From positions 1 to 41,552 of the forward strand of contig JAQGDQ010001431.1 of NCBI GenBank assembly GCA_030141605.1: a DNA stretch of 41,552 bases, given 5' to 3'. The position numbers were made by a program, and so were the translations under genes. The notes under the pieces were generated by a model, which was not told where the DNA came from, ran no database searches, and saw nothing but the letters and a program-made list of their open reading frames with translations. Below, piece after piece: positions 33,701 to 41,552 of the stretch (positions within the stretch are counted from its first letter, which is position 1; each line of letters starts with the position of its first letter). This DNA is from Tubiluchus corallicola. Lineage: Eukaryota; Priapulida; Priapulimorpha; Priapulimorphida; Tubiluchidae.

Positions 33701-36700
33701 GCTTCCAATGAATCCAAATGTATCCCGTGGGATACAGGCTATATTTAGCACGCGGGCATAGGTAAAAAAATAATTATTATGTGTAAACAAGATGGACATA
33801 CTGAACAAAAGTACCAAGCCAAAAAAATTTTTCTTATAAAAAATAATTTGAGACTAAAAGGGTTAACTGGTTTATTTCAAAGTCGAAAAATTGATTTAAA
33901 ATTATTTGAAGTATAGGTTTTACACGTCAAATGTAGACACAGGAAAGTTCAAATGTGAATTAGCTAAGTCAAATGTAGACATAGAATTTTAGAAAAATAG
34001 AAATTCTACATTTTATTTGTCAACGTTTTACAAAAAATATCGGCAGAAAAGAATAAATCGGTTCCCACTTCCCAATGAACAGTGAATCACTAATTAGTTT
34101 TTCAAGTAATGCATTAGCACTGCATTAATGAATTAGTTTCTCTCAAGAAACATTGTTTATTTTAAGAATGTATTGTTTTCTCTAACAGTTCCAATGGTAT
34201 GTAAAGTTTGCAGAATATTAGTGAACCTATAACGTTGTTATTTTAACACAATATAGAGCAATTATTAAATTGAAATTAAAGAAGATTAAATTTAACATCC
34301 TTAAACTTTACCACCTATCCACATTTGAGATACCAATGTCACATTTGACTTGACATGTGTCTACATTTGACTTACCAAAAACGCTTAAGATTTCTTGAAA
34401 ACCATTGTTAACACATTTGAACTACCTAAGTCTACATTTGAGTTACCAAGACACATTTGAATTACCTAAATCTACATTTGAGTTAACGCAGGTCTACAGT
34501 TGACATGTAAAACCTATAGATGCACAAACATAATGAAGTTTGCCTTGATGAGAAAAAGTCGAATGGATAAGCATTCAGGTAAATAACCAAGTAAATACAC
34601 GTGCAAGAAATAATCAAATCGATTATATTATTATTATTGAAGTGCAAAAGAAAACTGATTCTTTCCTTACAAAAAACATCAATGCTGGTGAAGGTGTTAG
34701 CCTATTGATGGAGATGTAAGATAGAACGTGTAGAAACTGTTCTTCCTTTGCTGTAACATAGCACAATCTGCAAAAACGTAAGACTTCAGTACTGCAGCTC
34801 CGTTACAAGCGTCCGTTACCCAGACTTCAATGGTCTGTTATCGTACTGAGAGGCAGTAATTTCCATTTATTGGGGGCAAATATTCAGCATTTGGTTCTCG
34901 ATCAGCATTGAAAGAACAAACAAAAGTTAGACATACAAAGAATATCACTATAAAAAGAAATATCAAAATTGAATCTTGGGGGGGGGGGGGAGTGGCCTTT
35001 GTTTATTTATATTTTCAATAAAAAATGTTGTCACAACTTTACTTTAAGCAAGCTAGCGAGTGAAGCCACATCAGTCGTTATGTCCAATGGTAGGTCTGTT
35101 TAATACCAAACTAGTGAATGCCGAGCTTCTGAGCCAATTCCTGACTGTTTATTCATGATCTTACGATCTCTTGGTGCTATAGTGGCCAAATTCAGTCAAC
35201 CAATTCTTTTCTCCAGTTTTACTTCTGATAACCGATGTTTTATCTGCTATGGTTTTGAATTCTTGCAGTTATACTTCTGTAGGTTTTACACGTCAAATGT
35301 GAGTTAGGTAAGTCAAATGTAGATGCGGTACTTTGAATAAATCAGTAATTAAGTTATTTAAGTGCAAATTACAAAAAGATAAAACGAAATTAAAATTATA
35401 TTTTATGGTCATGGTGCTATCGGCTGCATCACTTCCCAATGAACAGTGAATCACTAATTAGTTTTTTAAGTAATGCATTAGCACTGCATTAATGAATTAG
35501 TTTCTCTCAAGAAACATTGCTTATTTTAAGAACGTATTGTTTTCTCTAACAGTTCCAATGGTATGTAAAGTTTGCAGAATATTAGTGAACTATTAGTAGG
35601 CCTATAAAGTTATTATTTTAAGTTAAGAGCAATTATTAAATTAAAATTAAAGAAGATTAAATTTAACATCCTTAAACTTTACCACCTATCCACATTTGAG
35701 ATACCAATGTCACATTTGACTTGACATGTGTCTACATTTGACTTACCAAAAACGCTTAAGATTTCTTGAAAACCATTGTTAACACATTTGAACTACCTAA
35801 GTCTACATTTGAGTTACCAAGACACATTTGAACTACCTAAATCTACATTTGAGCCAACGTAGGTCTACTTTTGACGTGTAAAACCTATATAATGCAGTTT
35901 AGCAGTTATGAATTGAATGTGATGCAACAAATACGTACCTTCCACTGCTGAAAGCAAAGCAACTGGCTGATCCATACGTGGAAAAGGCCACTGAAAGAGG
36001 TATGATCCAAGCCATTACACCCAGCATTGCCTCTCCCCAAGTCTGGAACAAAATGTTAATTTAAAGCTTCATTTTTGCACAGTTTTAGACTACAGCTATA
36101 AAAAACAAAGCGATTTATGTTTGGCTTTGGTTTCATAGGTCTGATGATGATGATGATGATGATGATGATAATGATGATGATGATGATGTAGCTAAACTAA
36201 GTTGGCAAGCCATCGTGCATCTGTAACATTAAAACTAGGGAACATGCTATCACACCAAGAAATTTTTGATGGCATACCAATTAGCTATCCTTTTAAATAA
36301 TTTATGGTTGTCTTATGTTTAAATTAGTCTGTCAAAGGCGATTATTAAAAGATGAAAGCGAAGACGCAGCAATTTCTCTGTACCCAATAAAAAGTGATGT
36401 ATTTCAAAATGTAAATACACAGTTTCGGTTTCATGATCCCAAAACGTGTTATCTGCTGTTTGCTTGCAGTCAACATTATGTCATATAGGATGATATAGTC
36501 TGGACGTTTACCTAGGTCTCTGTACTACAGGTTTTACATGTCAAATGCAGACCTGCGTTAACTCAAATGTAGATTTAGGTAATTAAAATGTGTCTTGGTA
36601 ACTCAAATGTAGACACATGTCAAGTCAAATGTGACAATGGTATCTCAAATGTGGATAGGTGGTAAAGTTTAAGGATGTTAAATTTAATCTTCTTTAATTT

Positions 36701-38572
36701 CAATTTAATAATTGCTCCTAAGTTAAAATAACAACGTTGTAGGCCTACTAATAGATGCACTATCTTTGGTTTATCTTTTTCTAATTTGCACTTAAATAAC
36801 TTAATTACTGATTTATTCAAAGTAATGCATCTAAATTTGACTTACCTAAGTCACATTTTAACTTTCCCGTTTCTACATTTGACGTGTAAAACCTATACAG
36901 CTCTTACTGCCAATAAAATGAATTCAAACGAAATTAGACTTTTCAAATTACCATTGCAACACCAGGCGAAGCAAGTAGTTCTTCCTTGGACATCACAGTA
37001 AAATAAGAAATGTTTGCCAACACATAAACTGTTGTCACTAATGGAATAGCAATTAGTAAAACACGAGGCAGGTTCCTGAAAAGTCAGATATTGGTTATTG
37101 TAATCCTTGTTGTATAATTGTGAATAACCGAACAACCTTAATTAACCTAATACCATAAATACCTTAACAATCCTTCATATACTGTGTATCAAATGTATGA
37201 ACTTAATACTGGATGGCACATGACCTTTTTTAACGTGTAGCAGTACAGAGTAATTTATTATATATACATATATATAATCTTTATTTGCCATTAAAATACA
37301 TTGGTAATCACTGATAAAAACTTTACAGAGATGATCAATCAGTGTTGGTTAATAAAAACTTACACTGCTGAAGGCAAATGCGTCAGTGCAATCTAAAGTA
37401 CTGTGCAGTAATGGAAAGTAACGACGAATAAAATCAAACGTATTTACAACTATGCACAAAAAATGAAAAAACCACGATTTAATTAATATGGCCGTGGATA
37501 TATGAATTCTGAATTAGTGTGTATGTTGTCGTACTGGTGTGATGGTACTTCATATCTGGTTAACATTAGTGATTTTAATTTTGTTTTAAATGCTGATAGG
37601 GACTTGATTTGTTTAACCTGTAATAAATGAGATTGCTGAAACAACAGAGAAGCTATCATGTCGTCAAAATTAAGCGCGAAAGCCTCGTGCATCTCACACA
37701 ATCTGCCATCTTGAGTGGTTGTGATCAAAGCAGATCAATTGGTCAATGATGAATGACCTGGAGATTCATTGGACCTTAAGGCCACCAAACACATTACAGC
37801 TACCCTCAGAGAAAGCTAGCTAAGAAGATAAAAAACATGTTATTAGCCAGTTTTCGGGAGAAGAAGCTGGTCAATGTGCAAGAATCGTATCCGACAATTA
37901 GGGTTGTCAAGAGACGCGTGAGGCTTCCACACAAAATTTGAAAACACGATAGATTACCTATTGGATGAGCAATACTGATGTCATTGTGAAAATCATGTTT
38001 AAAGTTGTAGATCACTCACTTTGTAGAACATGAATAAAAAATCTATAATACATGTTTGCACTGCACACAATAAAAAGTGTTTATTAAATCTACAGACACA
38101 TGAGTATCATGACTGCTGCACTGACCACTCAGAATGAGAGTGTCCTGCACTGAACACTGAGAGTCACAGTGAGAGTGACTAGAAAGCAAAACCAGTCAGT
38201 ATATATAGGTATAGGTGACCTATGCAGGCTTGCAAAGGCTTCACAAAAACCATTACTTTAAAATAGGGAGAGAACCAGTGAATATGCATTCACTGGACCG
38301 TACAATTATACTGGGGGTAAGTGGTTGGTAGAGTAACAGGATTAGTTCATAGATGGCAGCACCTAATTAAAATGTACAATAACAACTTCCACAGTAATAA
38401 ATCGTTTTGCTTTGTATCTTCTGGACCTCTAGAAATGCTGTACTTACTTCCTTGGATTGCGCACCTCATCCATAACCATGTTCAATGCCGACCAACCAGC
38501 GAAAGAGTAAAGACCTCCAATCAAAGCCAGTGCAACATTCGAAGCAGATGGCGTCGTTCCGTCAAATCCATT
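29635..38572 (-). CDS. b(0,+)-type amino-acid transporter light chain, C-terminal half (7 exons)
   Basis: The SLC7 light-chain family exchanges neutral and dibasic amino acids across the plasma membrane and pairs with an SLC3 heavy chain. Exons in order (minus strand): 38572-38448, 37075-36952, 36042-35939, 34767-34671, 33017-32868, 31077-30909, 29690-29635. All junctions are GT-AG with consistent phase, giving 274 residues plus stop. This matches in length the C-terminal part of SLC7A9 (about residues 213-487 of 487). Landmarks: [84 protein letters not shown] and a C-terminus EVAPPSR. The residues between SSGR and SYIS read [15 protein letters not shown], where SLC7A9 has a GREGH motif. The N-terminal exons lie outside the window or were not found. 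Confidence 0.92.
29695..30020. other. Last intron of the SLC7 gene, nothing recognised
   Basis: No shared repeat or tandem structure is apparent. Confidence 0.4.
30024..30440. repeat. ~138-bp degenerate tandem repeat, 3 units
   Basis: Units beginning near 30030, 30165 and 30306 share AC(A/T)TTAC..GAA, ATCGACT, CGATTTGCCATTTT and AAGATGG(C/T)GG blocks. Open frames here follow the repeat. Confidence 0.72.
30573..30868. repeat. Compound trinucleotide microsatellite
   Basis: Runs of CACCAT, CCG, CCA, CAT and TTG/TCG units over about 295 bp. The long poly-Gly/Val/Asp open frames on the minus strand are artefacts fused to the SLC7 exon frame by read-through. Confidence 0.97.
30909..31077 (-). CDS. 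SLC7A9-like exon, last two membrane segments
   Basis: 169 bp, acceptor GTTTACAG, donor GTGAGT. Encodes [20 protein letters not shown], then [19 protein letters not shown] and [14 protein letters not shown]. Ends about 40 bp from the compound trinucleotide tract. Confidence 0.93.
31158..31932. mobile_element. TIR element carrying a 160-bp tandem array
   Basis: Ends GGCGCGTTCAGACTAGCGAA and the inverse of GATGCGTCTAGACTAACGAG. Inside, about four units begin TCTAGTCTGAACACG (near 31393, 31530, 31691, 31850). The first is ~137 bp and the others ~160 bp, differing by a 22-bp block. The units contain TIR-like motifs. It lies in an SLC7 intron. Superfamily not assigned. Confidence 0.72.
31933..32430. 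other. SLC7 intron, nothing recognised
   Basis: No coding sequence or shared repeat seen. Confidence 0.4.
32431..32825. repeat. Repeat D copy 2 (inverse of 15781-16175)
   Basis: About 395 bp, without the long inverted ends that surround copy 1. Its edge is about 43 bp from the donor of the SLC7 exon at 32868. Confidence 0.8.
32868..33017 (-). CDS. SLC7A9-like exon
   Basis: 150 bp, acceptor TTATTTAG, donor GTGCAT. Encodes [16 protein letters not shown]..., a transmembrane pair ending HLDRPVK. Exactly in register with the SLC7A9 IIPGDINSL...ERPIK segment. Confidence 0.92.
33406..33862. mobile_element. TTAA-flanked piggyBac-like MITE, copy 3
   Basis: TTAA at 33402-33405 and 33863-33866; ends CCCTTTCATACCC and the inverse of CCCTTTTAGTCTC. 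Lacks the internal duplication of copy 1. Lies in an SLC7 intron. Confidence 0.82.
33914..34516. mobile_element. Family A copy 3
   Basis: TAGGTTTTACACGTC...GACATGTAAAACCTA with TA on both sides, and the ~350-bp AT-rich core shared with copies 1, 4 and 6. Downstream of the 97-bp SLC7 exon in transcription order. Confidence 0.85.
34671..34767 (-). CDS. SLC7A9-like exon, also present in the inverted duplication
   Basis: 97 bp, acceptor TTTTTGCAG, donor GTAAGG. Completes the split Arg codon of the previous exon, then [15 protein letters not shown] and [17 protein letters not shown]. Flanked on both sides by family A elements. Confidence 0.88.
35280..35887. mobile_element. Family A copy 4
   Basis: Same termini and core as copy 3. 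Sits about 50 bp from the donor of the exon at 35939. Confidence 0.85.
35939..36042 (-). CDS. SLC7A9-like exon
   Basis: 104 bp, acceptor TTCCAG, donor GTACGT. Encodes [20 protein letters not shown] and [14 protein letters not shown]. Its donor-side intron sequence is duplicated at 40069. Confidence 0.92.
36142..36190. repeat. (GAT)n microsatellite
   Basis: About 16 units with one A interruption, in an SLC7 intron. Confidence 0.93.
36529..36895. mobile_element. Family A copy 5 (deleted core)
   Basis: AGGTTTTACATGTC...GACGTGTAAAACCTA; shorter than copies 3 and 4 because of internal deletion. Inverted relative to copy 4, and about 55 bp from an SLC7 exon. Confidence 0.82.
36952..37075 (-). CDS. 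SLC7A9-like exon
   Basis: 124 bp. Encodes [19 protein letters not shown] and [19 protein letters not shown], closely following SLC7A9 (NLPLAIIIGIPLVT.CYIL). Confidence 0.92.
37480..37735 (-). pseudogene. Possible non-LTR retrotransposon C-terminal relic
   Basis: The minus-strand frame includes [20 protein letters not shown], reminiscent of the SFK..LK..L tail that ends many LINE reverse transcriptases. No catalytic domain is present. Confidence 0.3.
37740..37960. repeat. Repeat K copy 2 (uninterrupted site)
   Basis: Homologous to the two flanks of the hAT-like element at 18860-19332. Here CAGCTACCCTCAG occupies the insertion position once. Confidence 0.6.
37985..38393 (-). mobile_element. 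Solo LTR, copy 2
   Basis: 409 bp, TGTGGAAG...TTTTCACA on the minus strand, homologous to 27024-27443. Flanks GTCAT / GTAAT give a 4-of-5 target duplication. It has the same orientation as the SLC7 gene, about 55 bp after an exon donor, and keeps an AATAAA in sense. Confidence 0.8.
38448..38572 (-). CDS. SLC7A9-like exon (first seen)
   Basis: 125 bp, acceptor ACTTACAG, donor GTAAGT. Encodes NGFDGTTP..., [21 protein letters not shown], the segment around TM6. Phase 0 in, phase 2 out. Confidence 0.9.
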
Positions 38573-38924
38573 CTGTAAGTTTTCGGTATGCCCTACATAA
38601 TTACCGCCAAACAAGAAATTATAGCAGCGTTTCTTTTAGTGGGCGACATTTACGAGAGTTAGACAAGCTGACGACAAAAAAGGTATTGCAAACCACGAAA
38701 TATAGTCAACTGAGCAAGAAACGTCATTCTGTTTGCTGTCCATCCATTTTTGCATCATATTGTTTAAATAAATAGTGAAAAATACAGCATCAATATATTT
38801 CCTTGAGCATAAATTTTACACTAGATCTTAAAATTATTGAAGGACAAGAAAAGGCGTACCTGAAGTAGGTTTCAGAAAAATCGCTTTAAAAATTGTATTA
38901 TTTTACAGCAATTTTATGCATAGA
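38573..38924. other. Upstream of the first SLC7 exon seen, nothing recognised
   Basis: Searched on the minus strand for further SLC7 N-terminal exons; none found. Confidence 0.35.
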
Positions 38925-39178
38925 AATAGAAATAATAATTTAAAATGTTGGTGCCAATTGGTAAAATGACGCTGACTCACCCTCCAGGGTGCGCTACTCA
39001 CTAACCATAAGCGTATATTTAATCTTATTGACATGATACGGTAATTTAAAACTTTACTACTTTAGTGATATGTGCGCTACGAATGCTCTGATTATTTTTT
39101 TCAAACTTTACTCTGTGTTATCTAAACTTGTTTCAAACGACTTACATTCAAAATGGCTGCAACTAATAGTCATTGCAT
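38925..39178. mobile_element. Dispersed repeat family C copy 4, cut by a (CAT)n tract
   Basis: Shares blocks with 7860, 14262 and 20503 up to AATAGTCATTGCA, where copy 2 reads AATGGTCATTGCAGG. The trinucleotide tract begins at that CAT. Confidence 0.62.
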
Positions 39179-39204
39179 CATCATCATCATCGTCGTCGTC
39201 GTCG

Positions 39205-39266
<62 letters not shown>

Positions 39267-39286
39267 GTTGTCATCATCATCACCAC

Positions 39287-39318
<32 letters not shown>

Positions 39319-39380
39319 CCATCGTCATCATCATTATCGTCATCGTCAGCGTCATCATCTTTATCTTCTTCTTCTTCTTC
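39178..39380. repeat. (CAT)n microsatellite, ~200 bp
   Basis: Long CAT run with CGT/CAC interruptions, ending in a short CTT run. The Ser-, Ile-, His- and Asp-rich frames are artefacts. Confidence 0.97.
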
Positions 39381-39940
39381 TCTGGATGCTTCAGTGTCAG
39401 CTGAGTTAGATGCTTGTGGTGTAAAAGACCCGTGGTTTATACTGCTCGAGTGGCATCCAGAGCTGCACATTTAAGGATTTCCATCCTTGTGCTGGTCAAT
39501 CTCCTACGTTAGCTAATGGTTTTTCAGAGGAAGCGACGCCATTGTTACTTCCACTTCCAAAACCGTCACTGGCACATTGCATCTTTCTCCCTCAAAATCC
39601 TCCAGGAGCTTCGGGAGGGCGTTCGCCCTGTTTAACAGCCCCGGGGCGCGTGATTATGGAGCCATTCGGCTGCCATTAGGATGCAGTTATATGTGGTTAG
39701 ACGGTTAAAAAATGTGTGGTGTGAGAAATAAACCAGTTTACAACCACGTGACACATCAAGAAATGAAGCGCTTAGCGAGAAGGGCGTATTGACTGTATCA
39801 TGTCATACAGTATGAGACTGGATCGCGTTGCGAAGCATGGAGAGCAAGCAACAAGTTAGCAGCTGAGAGTTGGATGCGTGTCATGTCCTTGTAAAAAGAG
39901 AATCAAATCAGCTTTATCAACAGAAACTTTTTTTTGGTAG
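39381..39940. other. Unexplained GC-richer stretch
   Basis: On the minus strand, about 39632-39510 is open and reads LPKLLEDFEGERCNVPVTVL-like protein with no family I recognise. CCCCGGGGCGCG lies near 39640. No splice or repeat context supports a call. Confidence 0.25.
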
Positions 39941-39948
39941 CGATAGTG

Positions 39949-40066
39949 GTATTAGAGATAGTCTGCGTGTGATAGTGGTATTAGAGATAGTCTGCGTGTG
40001 ATAGTGATATTAGAGATAGTCTGCATGTGATAGTGATATTAGAGATAGTCTGCGTGTGATAGTGGT
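39949..40066. repeat. 29-bp minisatellite at the duplication edge
   Basis: About four units of GATAGTGGTATTAGAGATAG plus TCTGCGTGT. The last partial unit runs straight into the inverted duplication. Confidence 0.92.
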
Positions 40067-40123
40067 AGGTACGTATTTGTTGCATCACATTCTGAATTTA
40101 AGTAACTGCTAAACTGCATTATA

Positions 40124-40720
40124 TAGAATACACGTCAAAAAGTAGACCCACGTTGGCTCAAATGTAGATTTAGGTAGTTCAAATGTGTCTTAACTCAAAT
40201 GTAGACTTAGGTAGTTCAAATGTGTTAACAATGGTTTTCAAGAAATCTTAAGCGTTTTTGGTAAGTCAAATGTAGACACATGTCAAGTCAAATGTGACAT
40301 TGGTATCTCAAATGTGGATAGGTGGTAAAGTTTAAGGATGTTAAATTTAATCTTCTTTAATTTTAATTTAATAATTGCTCTTAAGTTAAAATAATAACTT
40401 TATAGGTTTGTTCACTAATATTCTGCAAACTTTACATACCATTGGAACTGTTAGAGAAAACAATACATTCTTAAAATAAGCAATGTTTCTTGAGAGAAAC
40501 TAATTCATTAATGCAGTGCTAATGCATTACTTAAAAAACTAATTAGTGATTCACTGTTCATTGGGAAGTGATGCAGCTGATAGCACCATGACCATAAAAT
40601 ATAATTTTAATTTCGTTTTATCTTTTTGTAATTTGCACTTAAATAACTTAATTACTGATTTATTCAAAGTACCGCATCTACATTTGACTTACCTAAGTCA
40701 CATTTGACGTGTAAAACCTA
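40124..40720. mobile_element. Family A copy 6 (inverted copy of copy 4)
   Basis: Left end altered to TAGAATACACGTC where copy 4 has the inverse of GACGTGTAAAACCTA; right end ACGTGTAAAACCTA. It lies inside the right arm. Confidence 0.85.
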
Positions 40721-41232
40721 CAGAAGTATAACTGCAAGAATTCAAAACCATAGCAGATAAAACATCGGTTATCAGAAGTAAAACTGGAGAAAAGAATTGG
40801 TTGACTGAATTTGGCCACTATAGCACCAAGAGATCGTAAGATCATGAATAAACAGTCAGGAATTGGCTCAGAAGCTCGGCATTCACTAGTTTGGTATTAA
40901 ACAGACCTACCATTGGACATAACGACTGATGTGGCTTCACTCGCTAGCTTGCTTAAAGTAAAGTTGTGACAACATTTTTTATTGAAAATATAAATAAACA
41001 AAGGCCACTCCCCCCCCCCCCCAAGATTCAATTTTGATATTTCTTTTTATAGTGATATTCTTTGTATGTCTAACTTTTGTTTGTTCTTTCAATGCTGATC
41101 GAGAACCAAATGCTGAATATTTGCCCCCAATAAATGGAAATTACTGCCTCTCAGTACGATAACAGACCATTGAAGTCTGGGTAACGGACGCTTGTAACGG
41201 AGCTGCAGTACTGAAGTCTTACGTTTTTGCAG

Positions 41233-41329
41233 ATTGTGCTATGTTACAGCAAAGGAAGAACAGTTTCTACACGTTCTATCTTACATCTCCATCAATAGGC
41301 TAACACCTTCACCAGCATTGATGTTTTTT
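41233..41329 (+). pseudogene. Duplicated SLC7 exon on the opposite strand
   Basis: Identical over 97 bp to the reverse complement of 34671-34767, with the acceptor TTTTTGCAG and donor GTAAGG both kept. The preceding SLC7 exon is absent on this strand; minisatellite lies where it would be. Unless joined to exons outside the window it is an orphan. Confidence 0.88.
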
Positions 41330-41483
41330 GTAAGGAAAGAATCAGTTTTCTTTTGCACTTCAATAATAATAATATAATCGATTTGATTATTTCTTGCACG
41401 TGTATTTACTTGGTTATTTACCTGAATGCTTATCCATTCGACTTTTTCTCATCAAGGCAAACTTCATTATGTTTGTGCATCTA

Positions 41484-41552
41484 TAGGTTTTACATGTCAA
41501 CTGTAGACCTGCGTTAACTCAAATGTAGATTTAGGTAATTCAAATGTAAAGG
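41484..41552. mobile_element. Family A copy 7 (cut by window end)
   Basis: Begins TAGGTTTTACATGTCAACTG, the inverted counterpart of the copy 3 end. It departs from copy 3 in the last ~5 bases. Confidence 0.75.

Larger units (their letters stand above)
34453..35946. repeat. Inverted duplication, left arm
   Basis: Matches 40061-41547 in reverse complement. It contains part of family A copy 3, the 97-bp SLC7 exon, a poly-G run (34979-34990), family A copy 4 and the donor of the preceding exon. The two arms differ by small indels near 35905-35930 and at the copy 4 end. Confidence 0.93.
40061..41547. repeat. Inverted duplication, right arm
   Basis: Reverse complement of 34453-35946. Matching starts at AGTGG(T/A)AG|GTACGT, the exon-donor junction of the SLC7 exon at 35939, and runs to within ~5 bp of the window end. 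The poly-G run appears as poly-C at about 41011-41022. Confidence 0.93.

Noticed and set aside
39070-39474. Serine-, histidine- or aspartate-rich frames
   Set aside because: Translations of the (CAT)n microsatellite.
38573-40060. N-terminal exons of the SLC7 gene
   Set aside because: I looked for the family's glycine-rich first membrane segment and the following helices on the minus strand and found none.
41233-41329. A second, plus-strand SLC7 gene
   Set aside because: Only one exon is duplicated; the preceding exon is replaced by minisatellite, so a full gene is not supported in this window.

Overview
The window is animal nuclear DNA, AT-rich, with split genes, canonical GT-AG introns and a very high load of small transposons. 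It looks like an invertebrate, but I cannot name the lineage from sequence alone. I see no bacterial operons and no CRISPR array. Nearly all long open frames are chance frames in microsatellites or repeats. The real coding sequence lies in short exons that I joined by splice phase and protein-family resemblance.

Three genes are supported. (1) Positions 1-8842, + strand: the 3' half of a flavin-containing monooxygenase (FMO), four exons, ending in a C-terminal membrane anchor. (2) Positions 14044-22006, + strand: a complete five-exon METTL27 (WBSCR27)-like class I methyltransferase of 228 residues. (3) Positions 38572-29635, - strand: the last seven exons (274 residues) of a b(0,+)-type amino-acid transporter light chain, SLC7A9-like. 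Its N-terminal half was not found in the window. The three genes share no evident pathway and look like ordinary neighbours.

Introns and spacers hold many non-autonomous elements whose ends can be placed. They include hAT-like MITEs with 8-10 bp target duplications (2481, 18860, 21242, 23856, 26610), a TTAA-flanked piggyBac-like MITE in three copies, a family with inverted ends built from CAAATGTAGA-type repeats in seven copies, a 5S-rRNA-headed SINE in two copies, two solo LTRs, an RTE-like LINE fragment with an 18-bp target duplication, a Tc1-like relic, and several minisatellites and microsatellites. Some are nested: one family carries a 5S-SINE in one copy and a solo LTR in the other.

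The most notable structure is an inverted duplication of about 1.5 kb. The block 34453-35946, an intron-exon-intron slice of the SLC7 gene, reappears inverted at 40061-41547. It carries an identical 97-bp exon with both splice sites, one edge lies at a donor site, and that edge abuts a 29-bp minisatellite. I found no clearly new multi-gene system.
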